The position numbers and the translations under genes were made by a program. Of a stretch of 64,000 bases of DNA, positions 9,979 through 18,896 are shown in pieces. The stretch is taken from assembly GCF_001437125.1 (NCBI RefSeq), contig NZ_JQCA01000037.1, positions 1 to 64,000 of the forward strand, in the 5' to 3' direction. Below the pieces are notes generated by a model that saw only the letters and a program-made list of their open reading frames with translations, searched no databases and was not told the origin of the DNA. This DNA comes from Levilactobacillus paucivorans (GTDB lineage: Bacteria > Bacillota > Bacilli > Lactobacillales > Lactobacillaceae). Every line of letters starts with the position of its first letter. The stretch's first letter is position 1.

Positions 9979-10007
9979 TTGCCTTTTCAAACGTATGTTC
10001 GTATAAT
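9979..10007 (+). promoter_or_regulatory. Sigma-A promoter with LexA-like box in its spacer
   Basis: TTGCCT at 9979-9984 and a perfect TATAAT at 10002-10007 are separated by exactly 17 bases. The spacer bases 9988-10001 read CAAACGTATGTTCG. In the other direction this is CGAACATACGTTTG, which matches the Gram-positive LexA/DinR consensus CGAACRNRYGTTYC at all but the last position. A repressor bound there would block polymerase. The expected start of transcription is about 26 bases before the ATG at 10040. Confidence 0.75.
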
Positions 10008-10039
10008 AAAGACACAAACAAATGTTCGAGGTGATCAGC

Positions 10040-10366
10040 ATGCAAAACTTAAATCTTAATCGCGCAGCCCTATCCGATCGGGTTGCCACGGCATACAAAG
10101 AATTATTTAGTTCTCGTCCCGTTGTTCAGGGACAAGTCGTTGACGCACAGATGCCAGAATCGCAACTGACCTATTTTATCCGTCAGGCGCTAGACCGGCA
10201 TTACTTTGTTCGCTTACAGTTTAAGAGTTCAAACCCAGACATTGCCCCCGCAGTGGCTATGGGTCATTTGAAAGAAGACACCGCTGGTCACCTCGTCCTG
10301 AAGCAAGACCACCGGTTAACGACAATCGTTGCTCCCCGACTTTTGCGTTCAATCCAAAGATTCTAA
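10040..10366 (+). CDS. Small uncharacterised protein, probably SOS-regulated (possibly YolD-like)
   Basis: 108 residues from ATG 10040, chosen because GAGGTG lies seven bases upstream; the reading frame is open a little further upstream. I do not recognise it firmly. It has no signal peptide or membrane helix. It is an N-terminal helical part (about 1-40), then alternating beta-like segments (QLTYFIRQALDRHYFVRLQF, GHLKEDTAGHLVLKQ) ending LRSIQRF. This layout (GxI-x-D-x-G-x-I-x-L followed by a final I..I strand) resembles YolD-like proteins, which often accompany error-prone polymerases, but no polymerase gene is adjacent. The LexA-like promoter box supports a DNA-damage role. It runs divergently from gmk and ends in a shared terminator. 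Confidence 0.8.
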   Translation: MQNLNLNRAALSDRVATAYKELFSSRPVVQGQVVDAQMPESQLTYFIRQALDRHYFVRLQFKSSNPDIAPAVAMGHLKEDTAGHLVLKQDHRLTTIVAPRLLRSIQRF

Positions 10367-10369
10367 AGC

Positions 10370-10412
10370 AAATAGCGTCCCCTAGACCATAGACTAGGAG
10401 GCGCTATTTTTT
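10370..10412. terminator. Bidirectional terminator
   Basis: AAATAGCGTC and GGCGCTATTT flank an inner CCTAG/CTAGG pair, with a T-run on the plus strand and an A-run on its left side. It lies between the convergent small gene (stop 10366) and the adhesin gene (stop 10420) and can serve both. Confidence 0.85.
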
Positions 10413-10419
10413 GACTAAT

Positions 10420-13086
10420 TTAATGTTTCAGTGAACGTAACCAGGCACGGTTCCATTCCCAAAGGCTCAGGCTAATTCCAAAGATTGCCAGGCCAATAAT
10501 CATAGCGGCCAGACTCTTCTGCTCATTTGTCTGTGGCAAGTAACGCTGCAGGCCAGGCTTAGCAGAACTCCCACTCTTAGGACCGTGGCTACTGCTCGTT
10601 GACGTTACACCGCCATTGGCAATCTTGCCAGAAGTCATTGAAGAGCTAGAACTGCTGATCGAGCTGACCTTGTTCGGCTTGCTTGAAGGTGTGGACGTGG
10701 AGCTGGAGCTTGAACTCGAGCCGGAGTTTGAGCTGGTACTTGAGCTACTGGTAGCGTCTGAACTCGAACCAGAGTTATGGTTTGAGTGTGAACTGGAAAT
10801 AGAGCTGGAAGCACTGCTGTGACTAGAATCGGAACTGGAAGTAGAACTTGAGTCAGAACTGGAACTGGCGCTCGAAGTAGAGCTTGAGTCAGAACTGGAA
10901 CTGATGCTCGAAGTGGAACTTGATTCAGAACTAGAACTGGTGCTCGAAGTGGAACTTGATTCAGAACTAGAACTTGAACTAGAACTTGAACTAGATGTCA
11001 CTGGTTGATCCTTTTGAGCGACGTTCACAGCTGCTGTATCTGTACTGCTAATTGTAACGGGAACCCTTTCCTCATTGACCTCATATGCAGCGGGAGAGGA
11101 CTTTTCAGCAAAGTAGTACGTCCCAGGGTTCAGTTTGTTAAAGGCGACCTGGCCTTTCTCATCAGTATCCGCGGCTTCACGAACAACAGTACCATCCTTT
11201 TCTTCCAGGTCATAGGTGGCACCTTTGACGACGGCACCAGTTACCGCATCAGTCTTAGTCAAAACCGCAGAATTGGGTGAATCCTTTTGACTTACGGTCG
11301 CTGCAGCTGCATCTGTATCCGTCCCTGTATCGCTAACCATCACAGGAACTAAAGCTGTATTGAGCTCGTAACCATCCGGTGCGGCCGTTTCGTGAAAGAA
11401 GTACTTTCCTGGACTCAGCTTAGTGAAGACAGCCTTACCATCGGCATCGGTGGTTACAGAATCACGGATAACCTTACCAGCCGCGTCTTGCAGTTCATAT
11501 TTGGCACCCGGCAAAGCATCGCCGGTCATCGCATCAGTCTTGATCAAAGTGGCAGAACTAGGTGAATCTGTCTGGCTTTTAGTCACAACTTCTGTATCCG
11601 TATTACTAATCGTAAATGAAACAGGCTCATTGTTGATCTCGTATCCATCTGGTGCTTCTGTTTCAACGAAAGAATACTTTCCTGGGTTCAGTTTCGTGAA
11701 GACCACATGACCCTCTGCATCAGTGACCTTAGGATCACCGACAACATCACCAGCGTCATCTTTCAATTCATACTTGGCTCCTGGCAAGACCTTACCGGTT
11801 ACGGCATCAGTCTTGGTTAAAGTAGCCGCATTGGGCGAATCCACTTGTGACAGCTCATGAATCTGGGGATCATCGTCGGCAGCAATCGTAAGTGGAATAG
11901 CTTTTTGGTCCAACAGATAGCCATCCGGCGCCTGCGTTTCAACAATGTGATAGGTTCCAACTTTCAATAAGGGATCATCTAAAACCCCATCATCACCTGT
12001 CTTTAGGCCCGATTGAACCGTCTTATAAGTCGTACCATCAGACTGCAACTGGTCGACACGATAGGTTGCGCCTGGTAAGAGTGCGGTCGTGTCCCCAAAA
12101 GCTGTTTTCGTCAGCTTAAATCCGGCAACGTAGTCACTACTCAGAACGGCTTCACCACCCCAATGAGCATTCTTAATTGAGTCAGCTTCGATCGGCCCTC
12201 CAGCATCTGAACCAGAGCCTGTCGACGCACTACCGGAATCTCCAGAGGTACTAGATAAATCAACCTGATTACTGAAAACACCGGTGGTCTGACCCGTAAT
12301 CTGGCTAACATCAACTGTCGTCAGATAGGTCATGGAAATTTCACTCGTCACATTGTGAAAAACCATCTTCAAGTTCGATCCAGACACCGTAATGTCGGGC
12401 GTAACAGTATTACCATCCTTATCTGTAGCCCCAAGTGACCCATCAATATAGGTCTGCATCGGCCCGATGAGATCCTTTAAAGTAACCTCACCCATATCTT
12501 TGTTATTTGGATTAAAAACAATATTCCAGGTCACTTTAGTTGGCAAAAAGTTAACGTAATCGTTTTTATTGACCCAACCATTTTTATTAATGGTAAAAGT
12601 GGCACCACCTGTTGAGGCCTTTTCAACCCTACCCACGGCATTGAATTGGAGAGTCCCCGTCCGTCCGACATTTGACTGCTCCAATTTACTATTAAATTTA
12701 ATTGTCCCAAAGTCTTCACCAGGGTTAATCGTCACATCCCCGACGACCGTTTTATTGGCATCGTCAGCATTCACGGCAAAGTAAGCCGGCGATGGTGACG
12801 CATTTGTTGGAACTGAAACTTTCGCTGTGTCACCATCCTTAACATTTACCCCGTTATCAATTGACCAGGTGTAGTTCAATTGATAATTTTGGCCAGTGTA
12901 CAATTTATCGAAATCGGTCACCGGTGTATAAGTATTAGATCCAGTTTCTTCTTCAATCGAAGCTGGGGTATCCAACCCCTTCGTGCTAGTGGTAATATCC
13001 GCCGCATGTGCGGGCACTGCCATCCCCAGAAGTAGGATTACCCCCAGAACAATCCCCATTAATGTTATTTTTAAGCTCCGCCACAT
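10420..13086 (-). CDS. Cell-wall-anchored SpaA/Cna-B repeat adhesin
   Basis: 888-residue surface protein. Start ATG 13086 (MWRSLKITL) has GAGGGTG six bases upstream; the longer frame is an AT-rich artefact. A signal peptide ends near AHA (residue 28). An N-terminal adhesive region (about 30-310) of beta-rich sequence is followed by four prealbumin-like SpaA/Cna-B repeats starting near 319, 420, 514 and 607. These carry TKTD lysines and E-T-x-APDGY segments expected to form isopeptide bonds; the last repeat has SPAAY instead of APDGY. A Ser/Thr-rich stalk (about 695-815) follows, then sorting signal YLPQTNE (~848), a hydrophobic helix and basic tail. Sortase A should attach it to peptidoglycan. 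It interrupts an otherwise housekeeping region. Confidence 0.93.
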   Translation of the reverse strand: MWRSLKITLMGIVLGVILLLGMAVPAHAADITTSTKGLDTPASIEEETGSNTYTPVTDFDKLYTGQNYQLNYTWSIDNGVNVKDGDTAKVSVPTNASPSPAYFAVNADDANKTVVGDVTINPGEDFGTIKFNSKLEQSNVGRTGTLQFNAVGRVEKASTGGATFTINKNGWVNKNDYVNFLPTKVTWNIVFNPNNKDMGEVTLKDLIGPMQTYIDGSLGATDKDGNTVTPDITVSGSNLKMVFHNVTSEISMTYLTTVDVSQITGQTTGVFSNQVDLSSTSGDSGSASTGSGSDAGGPIEADSIKNAHWGGEAVLSSDYVAGFKLTKTAFGDTTALLPGATYRVDQLQSDGTTYKTVQSGLKTGDDGVLDDPLLKVGTYHIVETQAPDGYLLDQKAIPLTIAADDDPQIHELSQVDSPNAATLTKTDAVTGKVLPGAKYELKDDAGDVVGDPKVTDAEGHVVFTKLNPGKYSFVETEAPDGYEINNEPVSFTISNTDTEVVTKSQTDSPSSATLIKTDAMTGDALPGAKYELQDAAGKVIRDSVTTDADGKAVFTKLSPGKYFFHETAAPDGYELNTALVPVMVSDTGTDTDAAAATVSQKDSPNSAVLTKTDAVTGAVVKGATYDLEEKDGTVVREAADTDEKGQVAFNKLNPGTYYFAEKSSPAAYEVNEERVPVTISSTDTAAVNVAQKDQPVTSSSSSSSSSSSESSSTSSTSSSSESSSTSSISSSSDSSSTSSASSSSDSSSTSSSDSSHSSASSSISSSHSNHNSGSSSDATSSSSTSSNSGSSSSSSSTSTPSSKPNKVSSISSSSSSMTSGKIANGGVTSTSSSHGPKSGSSAKPGLQRYLPQTNEQKSLAAMIIGLAIFGISLSLWEWNRAWLRSLKH
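10815..10990 (-). repeat. 36-bp tandem repeats encoding the Ser-rich stalk
   Basis: The DNA repeats with a 36-base period encoding 12-residue units of the form SSSSESSSTSSx/SSSSDSSSTSSx, four or more units with near-identical bases. The unit length is a multiple of three, so slippage would change stalk length without breaking the frame. Confidence 0.8.
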
Positions 13087-13097
13087 AATGTACACCC

Positions 13098-13165
13098 TCA
13101 ACCATTTTATTAATATCACAATTATTAATGCTTATCATTAGTATAATCCAAAATGAAAATTAGTT
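13098..13165 (-). promoter_or_regulatory. AT-rich adhesin promoter region
   Basis: On the minus strand TTAACT and TATACT are separated by 16 bases, upstream of the adhesin ribosome binding site. The stretch is much richer in A+T than its surroundings. The assignment is tentative. Confidence 0.4.
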
Positions 13166-13203
13166 AACCCTAAATTTGTAGATGGCTTAAACTAATTCAC
13201 CAT

Positions 13204-13251
13204 TAAAAAAATGGTGATCCCAGTTAAACTCACTGGTAAACCACCATTTCA
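13204..13251 (-). terminator. Terminator after recN
   Basis: AAATGGTG...CACCATTT with inner TTACCAGT/AACTGGG pairing, followed by seven T on the minus strand, nine bases past the recN stop. Confidence 0.8.
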
Positions 13252-13259
13252 TTTTAACA

Positions 13260-14972
13260 TTATTTTTCTTTGGCTTGTCTTTTTTTTGTTTCATCCGCCA
13301 AATTTAGCAATTCGTGAGCATGTTCCAGGGCCAATTTGGTCACCTGGGTCCCAGCAGACATTCGGGCAATCTCATCGATCCGTGCATCCGAATCCAGCCG
13401 AGCCAAGGAAGTTTCAGTCCGTTCACCCACGATCTTCTTCGCAATAAAGTAGTGGTGATCAGCCATAGCCGCCACCTGCGGTAAATGGGTGATACACAAG
13501 ACTTGAGACTCTCGGGCAATCCCACTGATCTTCTCGGCAATCGCCTGCGCCACTCGGCCACTGACCCCCGTATCGACTTCATCAAAGATAATGGACGTAA
13601 TTCCCTGAGATTCAGAGAAAATGGTCTTGAGGGCCAGCATAATCCGGGACAGTTCCCCACCGGAGGCAATCTTCGCCAGGGGCCGCATTGCTTCTCCAGG
13701 GTTGGTTCGCAGGTAAAATTCCACGTGGTCGAGGCCAGTACTTAACAGACCCTCATTCTTGGGCCGGGAGAAACGAACGGCAAAGACCGTTTTGGCCATG
13801 TAAAGATCCGCGAGTTCCGCGTGAATGGCCTTTTCCAACTTCTCGGATGCATGGTGCCGAGCTTCACTCAGCTGTTCACCCACCTCGTGGAGCTTGGTTT
13901 CCTGCGCAGCTACCTGTTCCTCCAAATCGTCGGCTTGTTCGTCGGTCGCCTGCATCTGTTTTAATTCCGCCGCAATTTTATCGTAGTACTTGAGCACCTG
14001 TGACTCGGAGTCGCCGTACTTACGTTTGAGTTGATTGATCACGTCCAGACGCTGTTCAATGGCGTCTAACCGCCCCTCATCCCACTCGAGTAAATCCAAT
14101 TGCGAAGACACGGCACCCACGGCATCCGTCAGCGCGTAGTAAGCCGTTTCTAAGCTGTCACTAATTTGTTTGAAGGCCGCGTCGAAGTCGGCAATGCCCT
14201 GCATGGCTTGCAAGGCACTACTCAGTTGGTCGGTTACACCCGGTGCCGTTTCCTCCCCCGTCAGCGTCATCTGACTGCGTTGCAGGGCATCGTTGATTCG
14301 TTGATAATTATCCAAGCGATCCCGTTCAGCCACCAGCTTATCCTCTTCCCCTGGTTGGAGGTTGGCGGATTCGATTTCATTCACCTGGAAGGTCAACATG
14401 TCTAAGTGTTGCGCCCATTCTTTTTCATTCGTCCGCCGATTTTCCAGCGTCGATTGAAGTTGGGTGTAGCGTCGATAGATCTGTCCATAATTTTCGCGGA
14501 GTTTAGCCACCTTGGCCCCGGCAAATTCGTCGAGCATCCCCAGGTGCTTCTCCGGCTGCATCAGCTCCTGATGCTCATTTTGCCCGTGAATATCCACGGC
14601 CGTCTCACCAATTCGTTTCAGGGTACTGGTATTGACCAGCATGCCGTTGACCCGACAGGTGTTGCGACCATTGGCGTGAATCTCTCTTTGGAGAATCACA
14701 CTGCCATCATCATGGTCGATCCCCAGATCGTCCAAGACGCGGTAAGTGGTCCCGCCAGTTGGAAAGATAAAACTCCCTTGGATAATCGCCTTATCAGTCC
14801 CGGTCCGCACAAAGTTGGCCGAACCTCGACCACCGGCAAGCAAGCCTACGGCATCGATGATGATCGACTTTCCCGCTCCAGTTTCCCCGGTTAAAACGGT
14901 CATCCCATTCTTAAAGGCCACGTCGAGGTGGTCGATAATTGCAAAATTTTTAATCGACAGTTCTTGTAACAC
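13260..14972 (-). CDS. recN: DNA repair ATPase RecN
   Basis: SMC-like protein that acts at double-strand breaks. Walker A is GETGAGKS (residues 28-35), a long helical coiled coil spans about 155-375, and the ABC signature region LSRIMLALK and Walker B IIFDEVDTGVSG are in the C-terminal half. 570 aa is usual. In Bacillota it follows argR, as here, separated by an argR terminator, so it may be partly read through or have its own promoter. No LexA-like box was seen directly upstream. Confidence 0.96.
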   Translation of the reverse strand: MLQELSIKNFAIIDHLDVAFKNGMTVLTGETGAGKSIIIDAVGLLAGGRGSANFVRTGTDKAIIQGSFIFPTGGTTYRVLDDLGIDHDDGSVILQREIHANGRNTCRVNGMLVNTSTLKRIGETAVDIHGQNEHQELMQPEKHLGMLDEFAGAKVAKLRENYGQIYRRYTQLQSTLENRRTNEKEWAQHLDMLTFQVNEIESANLQPGEEDKLVAERDRLDNYQRINDALQRSQMTLTGEETAPGVTDQLSSALQAMQGIADFDAAFKQISDSLETAYYALTDAVGAVSSQLDLLEWDEGRLDAIEQRLDVINQLKRKYGDSESQVLKYYDKIAAELKQMQATDEQADDLEEQVAAQETKLHEVGEQLSEARHHASEKLEKAIHAELADLYMAKTVFAVRFSRPKNEGLLSTGLDHVEFYLRTNPGEAMRPLAKIASGGELSRIMLALKTIFSESQGITSIIFDEVDTGVSGRVAQAIAEKISGIARESQVLCITHLPQVAAMADHHYFIAKKIVGERTETSLARLDSDARIDEIARMSAGTQVTKLALEHAHELLNLADETKKRQAKEK

Positions 14973-14990
14973 GTGTTGACCCCCTAAATA

Positions 14991-15044
14991 AAACGACCAC
15001 CGCTGCTTATCAGCTTGTGCTGGTTAGTCAGTCGTGGTCGGTTT
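14991..15044 (-). terminator. Terminator after argR
   Basis: GACCAC pairs with GTGGTC at the base, with CTGACTAACCAGC/GCTGATAAGCAG inside, and is followed by TTTTATTT on the minus strand, immediately after the argR stop. Confidence 0.75.
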
Positions 15045-15500
15045 CTAATCCGCAATCATGCGGTTAATCGTCTTTTCCAATTGTAAAGCACCCTGATGGG
15101 AAACACAAATGGTGAGAACCGAGCTATCGTCACCCAGCGCTCCAAATACAAATTCATATCGCATCTGTGTCAGTAACGACGCAATAACTGGGCCATTACC
15201 CGGTAACACTTTCAGGATCGTTAGGTCGCCTTGAATGGCGAAGGAAACGTAGGCATTCTGTAAGGTGCGTTGTAATTTTTTCTGCGTATCGATCTTTTTC
15301 TGAACAGGGAGACTGTAGCGATAACCGCCGGACTCCGCGGGGAGCTTGACCAGTTGCATCTCTTTAATATCCCGTGAGATGGTGGCCTGGGTCACGTGAA
15401 TCCCATCCTCGGCTAGGAGGTGGACAAAATCCTCTTGTCGTTCAATTTCTCGCGCAGTTAATAAACGTTTTAATAGCTGTTGGCGTTCCTGTTTCTTCAT
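15045..15500 (-). CDS. argR: Arginine repressor ArgR/AhrC
   Basis: Hexameric arginine-responsive transcription factor. The N-terminal winged helix contains THVTQATISRDIKEM-type recognition sequence (here HVTQATISRDIKEMQLVKLP, about residues 33-52). The C-terminal oligomerisation/arginine domain ends with FGALGDDSSVLTI, where the GDD acidic residues contact arginine. 151 aa is standard. It sits between tlyA and recN, its conserved position. No convincing ARG box was identified next to it. Confidence 0.95.
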   Translation of the reverse strand: MKKQERQQLLKRLLTAREIERQEDFVHLLAEDGIHVTQATISRDIKEMQLVKLPAESGGYRYSLPVQKKIDTQKKLQRTLQNAYVSFAIQGDLTILKVLPGNGPVIASLLTQMRYEFVFGALGDDSSVLTICVSHQGALQLEKTINRMIAD

Positions 15501-15592
15501 ACTTGGCCCCCCCTATACGGATAAAATGCATAATCTTATCATATACCAGAGCTTAGTATTTGGAAAGCAAATTCTCATAATTTTCTCATAAA

Positions 15593-16408
15593 CTATTTAT
15601 TTAGGCCTTCGTAAGCCGCGTCAAGCGTGTCTTCAACGGAAACTGAACTTACACAGACTGCATTTTTATCAACTGATTTGAGGTGTACGAGAAACTCAAT
15701 ATTCCCCTCACCACCCTTAATTGGTGAATAATCCAGTCCTAAGACACTATAGCCGGTGGCCACAGCAAAATCAATGATACTCTGGACCACCTTGGCATGA
15801 ACGGCGCGGTCCCGGATAATCCCGTGGGCCCCGACGTCCTCACGATCAGCTTCAAACTGCGGCTTAATGAGGGCGACCACCTCACCGCCAGTAGCTAGAA
15901 TCCCCTTCAATGGTGGCAGGATGAGCTTTAATGAGATAAAGGACACGTCGATCGAGCTGAAGGTTGGCTGACCATGAGTAAAATCGGCCAACTGGCTGTA
16001 CCGGAAGTTCGTGTGTTCCATCACCACGACCCGTGGATCTTCACGGAGCTTCCAGACCAGCTGATTACTGCCGACATCTAAGGCATAGCTGAGCTTGGCG
16101 CCGTTTTGAAGCATCACATCCGTGAAGCCCCCGGTCGATGACCCAATATCCAGCACCACCCGGTCAGTCACATCGATATCAAAGACCTCGAGGGCCTTCG
16201 CTAATTTAAACCCACCGCGCGACACGTAAGGTAAGGGGTGACCCTTTAAATGCAATTCGGTGTCGGCCGGAATTAACGTTCCCGGCTTATCCAAACGTTC
16301 TTCATTGGTCCCCAGGATTTCTCCGGCCATGACCGCCCGCTTCGCTTCGTCGAGCTCGTCAAAGATCCCTTGTTCCACTAATAACTCCGCGACTCGTTTT
16401 TTCTTCAT
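15593..16408 (-). CDS. tlyA: TlyA-family rRNA methyltransferase
   Basis: TlyA/YqxC family: S4 RNA-binding domain (about residues 1-65, RVAELLVEQGIFDELDEAKRAVMAG) fused to an FtsJ-like Rossmann methyltransferase with SAM motif LDIGSSTGGFTDVML. Homologues 2'-O-methylate rRNA; they were formerly called haemolysins. The start overlaps the ispA stop by four bases (ATGA). Its position between ispA and argR is conserved, but dxs, present here in Bacillus, is absent. Confidence 0.93.
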   Translation of the reverse strand: MKKKRVAELLVEQGIFDELDEAKRAVMAGEILGTNEERLDKPGTLIPADTELHLKGHPLPYVSRGGFKLAKALEVFDIDVTDRVVLDIGSSTGGFTDVMLQNGAKLSYALDVGSNQLVWKLREDPRVVVMEHTNFRYSQLADFTHGQPTFSSIDVSFISLKLILPPLKGILATGGEVVALIKPQFEADREDVGAHGIIRDRAVHAKVVQSIIDFAVATGYSVLGLDYSPIKGGEGNIEFLVHLKSVDKNAVCVSSVSVEDTLDAAYEGLNK

Positions 16409-17310
16409 GCCTTCACCCGTTTCGTGTCAAAATAACTAAAGAATGCCCGTAGTAATGAGGCATCGGTATCGGCTGGGAGATCGTCCAATGCCGCTTGTCC
16501 GGCCGCAATGGTCTTAATGAGGGCCTGATTAGCCCCCTGTAAACCAAGCTTGCCGGGATAGGTATTCTTGGCTTCCCCCGCATCCTTCTGAGTGGCCTTA
16601 CCTAATTCCACCGCCGTACCCACCACATCTAAGATATCGTCGTAGATCTGAAAGGCCAAGCCAAAGGCATCGGCAAACCGCAAGTAGGCCGCACGCGCTG
16701 CCGTTGGGACACCACCCATGATGAGTCCCGCCGCGACCGCATAGTGCAGCAAGGCACCGGTCTTTTCCTTATGTAGCACCCGGAGGTCGGCTAACGGTAA
16801 GTCGACGGCTTCGGACTGAATGTCCTTGGCCTGACCCGCTACCATGCCCGCCGGACCGGCCGCCTGAGCCAGTGAGGTCACCAGCTCCGCCTGAACTGCG
16901 GCATCAAGGTCGGTGGCCGTCAACCATTGAAAGGCCAACGTCAACAACCCGTCACCAGCTAGTGTGGCCATCCCCGCCCCAAACTTCACGTGGTTAGTCG
17001 GTTCACCTCGCCGCAGATCATCATTATCCATGGCTGGTAAATCGTCGTGAATCAGGGAGTAGGTATGCAACAACTCCAGCGCCATGATCGGCCGCCATAA
17101 CCGTTTAAGATCGACGGTCTGCCCTAGCGTCTGCAAGGTTGCTACCGTCAGTAAGGGCCGCAAACGTTTGCCCCCAGCCAAAACCGAATACTGCATAGCA
17201 GCAGCCAAACGATCGTCACCTGTGTCCTGCGCAATGGCATCGGCCAGCGGGGCATTCAGTCGCGGTAACCAGGCGGCCTCAAACGTTGCCAACTGAGTCT
17301 CAATCGGCAT
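16405..17310 (-). CDS. ispA: Polyprenyl (farnesyl) diphosphate synthase
   Basis: Condenses isopentenyl and dimethylallyl diphosphate to farnesyl diphosphate, the precursor of undecaprenyl lipid carriers. The first Asp-rich motif is [14 protein letters not shown] and the second YDDILDVVG. The start is ATG 17310 ([10 protein letters not shown]) with GGAGG eight bases upstream; it overlaps the xseB end. Together with the absence of dxs nearby, this fits supply from the mevalonate pathway. Confidence 0.95.
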   Translation of the reverse strand: MPIETQLATFEAAWLPRLNAPLADAIAQDTGDDRLAAAMQYSVLAGGKRLRPLLTVATLQTLGQTVDLKRLWRPIMALELLHTYSLIHDDLPAMDNDDLRRGEPTNHVKFGAGMATLAGDGLLTLAFQWLTATDLDAAVQAELVTSLAQAAGPAGMVAGQAKDIQSEAVDLPLADLRVLHKEKTGALLHYAVAAGLIMGGVPTAARAAYLRFADAFGLAFQIYDDILDVVGTAVELGKATQKDAGEAKNTYPGKLGLQGANQALIKTIAAGQAALDDLPADTDASLLRAFFSYFDTKRVKA

Positions 17311-17548
17311 TGTCAGAGCCTCCTTGAGGGGTCTCAAAGGCCTGTTCCTGATCGTTGTCGTTCATCATGGTGGCCAGGGTCTTCTCGGCACCTTGGAGCG
17401 TCGTCTGGAGGGTCTTGCTGAGATCGACCCCCTTCTTAAATTGGGCGAGGGCTTCTTCCAACGGCACATCACCTTGTTCCAATTGAGTCACGATCTGTTC
17501 AAGTGTAGTTAAATTTTCTTCAAAGGTTGGTTGTTTTTCTTCAGTCAT
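17300..17548 (-). CDS. xseB: Exodeoxyribonuclease VII small subunit
   Basis: 82-residue partner of XseA. It begins [34 protein letters not shown], the typical XseB helical pair. The start at 17548 has an AAGGAGA site upstream; the longer open frame overlaps xseA and is not needed. The C-terminus overlaps the ispA start by 11 bases. Confidence 0.94.
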   Translation of the reverse strand: MTEEKQPTFEENLTTLEQIVTQLEQGDVPLEEALAQFKKGVDLSKTLQTTLQGAEKTLATMMNDNDQEQAFETPQGGSDNAD

Positions 17549-18896
17549 CTTGTTGGGTCTCCTTATCTGGTGTGATGCCCGTAATCTCTGCGGAAGCGGT
17601 CCCGCCATCTAAATGAATGGTGGCTGCCGCCAGCTTTAAGTCTGTAATGTGGCGAACCACGTGATCGTCTTGAACCACGTATCCGTAACCTCTACCCATG
17701 ATCTTCAGTGGACTCAAATAGTCCAGACCATTGGCTAGTCGGCCGACTTTTTCCTGTTGAGCCGCCAAGTAGCGGGTAGCCGCGGCCGTCAACCGTGTGC
17801 GCAATTGGGCCACGTCCTGTTGTCCACGTTGAACCCGCGTTAACGGATTACGACTGCGTAAACCCTGTTTAGCCAGTGCCACACGTTGCCCCTGTTGGCG
17901 CAACTGGGCCTGCATGTTACGTTGTAAACCTTGCTGCGCGTGGTCTAAGCGCTGGACGTAAGTCTCATAGAGCCGTTGCGGTTGCTGGAACACGTAGGCC
18001 TTCAGGAGCTTATTCAATCGTTCCTGCTGGAAATTAATCCGGTTGGCCATGGCATTGTATAGCCGGGTACGTTGTTGCTGAAGTTTGAGGATCTCGTCAT
18101 TTAAGACGGGAACCGCCAGCTCAGCCGCAGCTGTCGGCGTCGCCGCTCTAACATCGGCGACCAGGTCGGCGATCGTGGTATCCGTCTCGTGACCCACTGA
18201 GGAGATAATCGGAATGCGACTGGCCGCAATGGCCCGCGCTACCGACTCTTCATTGAATGGCCAGAGGTCTTCAATTGATCCCCCACCACGACCGATAATC
18301 AAGGTGTCATAACGGCCATCAGCATTCACCCGCTGGATCTGGCGTACCAGATCCGGGGCCGCGCCATCCCCTTGAACCACGGCAGGATACAACACGATCT
18401 GAGCAATCGGGTAACGTCGGCGAGTCGTCGTAATAATATCGCGAATGACCGCCCCACTAGGACTGGTAATCACCGCAATCCGCTTGGGAAAGCGTGGTAA
18501 TGGCCGTTTAGGAGCACTAAATAGACCCTCAATCTCTAGCTTTTTCTTCAATTGTTCATAAGCCTGGTAAAGCTGACCGATCCCGTCTGGCTCCATGCGC
18601 TCGACGTAGATCTGGTAGCTCCCACTCGGTTCATACAGGGAGATGCGACCGGTCACCAGAACCTTCATCCCGGTTTCTGGCGTAAATTTTAATTTTTCGA
18701 AGGCCGACCGAAACATAATCGCATTAATCTTGGCGTGATCGTCCTTCAGGCTGAAGTATTGATGCGCATGCGGCCGTAACCGGAAATTGGAAATTTCACC
18801 GGTCAGATAAATCTTCCCCAGATAGGGGTCAACGTCAAATTTACGTTTTAAGTATTGCGTTAAGGCCGTTACCGTTAAATAATCATTGGTTGCCAC
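17541..18896 (-). CDS. xseA: Exodeoxyribonuclease VII large subunit
   Basis: Catalytic subunit of ssDNA exonuclease VII. The N-terminal OB fold ([32 protein letters not shown]) precedes the nuclease core with [15 protein letters not shown], then a long coiled coil and a C-terminal segment GRGYGYV. I prefer the GTG at 18896 because GGAGTG lies six bases upstream; GTG codons at 18905 and 18914 are alternatives. The gene overlaps folD upstream and xseB downstream, so folD-xseA-xseB-ispA-tlyA is tightly coupled. Confidence 0.95.
   Translation of the reverse strand: MATNDYLTVTALTQYLKRKFDVDPYLGKIYLTGEISNFRLRPHAHQYFSLKDDHAKINAIMFRSAFEKLKFTPETGMKVLVTGRISLYEPSGSYQIYVERMEPDGIGQLYQAYEQLKKKLEIEGLFSAPKRPLPRFPKRIAVITSPSGAVIRDIITTTRRRYPIAQIVLYPAVVQGDGAAPDLVRQIQRVNADGRYDTLIIGRGGGSIEDLWPFNEESVARAIAASRIPIISSVGHETDTTIADLVADVRAATPTAAAELAVPVLNDEILKLQQQRTRLYNAMANRINFQQERLNKLLKAYVFQQPQRLYETYVQRLDHAQQGLQRNMQAQLRQQGQRVALAKQGLRSRNPLTRVQRGQQDVAQLRTRLTAAATRYLAAQQEKVGRLANGLDYLSPLKIMGRGYGYVVQDDHVVRHITDLKLAAATIHLDGGTASAEITGITPDKETQQDD

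Noticed and set aside
10616-10822. Plus-strand 68-codon open frame rich in Glu/Leu
   Set aside because: It is the antisense reading of the adhesin Ser-rich repeats; low-complexity and no start signals.
10815-10990. Regular repeats that could suggest a CRISPR array
   Set aside because: Repeats are contiguous 36-bp units with no unique spacers and lie in frame in the adhesin stalk.
14406-14894. Plus-strand 162-codon open frame inside recN
   Set aside because: Antisense shadow of a well-supported gene; no ribosome site or promoter.
15501-15592. An ARG box upstream of argR
   Set aside because: TGCATAATCTTATC is only a partial match to the ARG consensus and could be chance.
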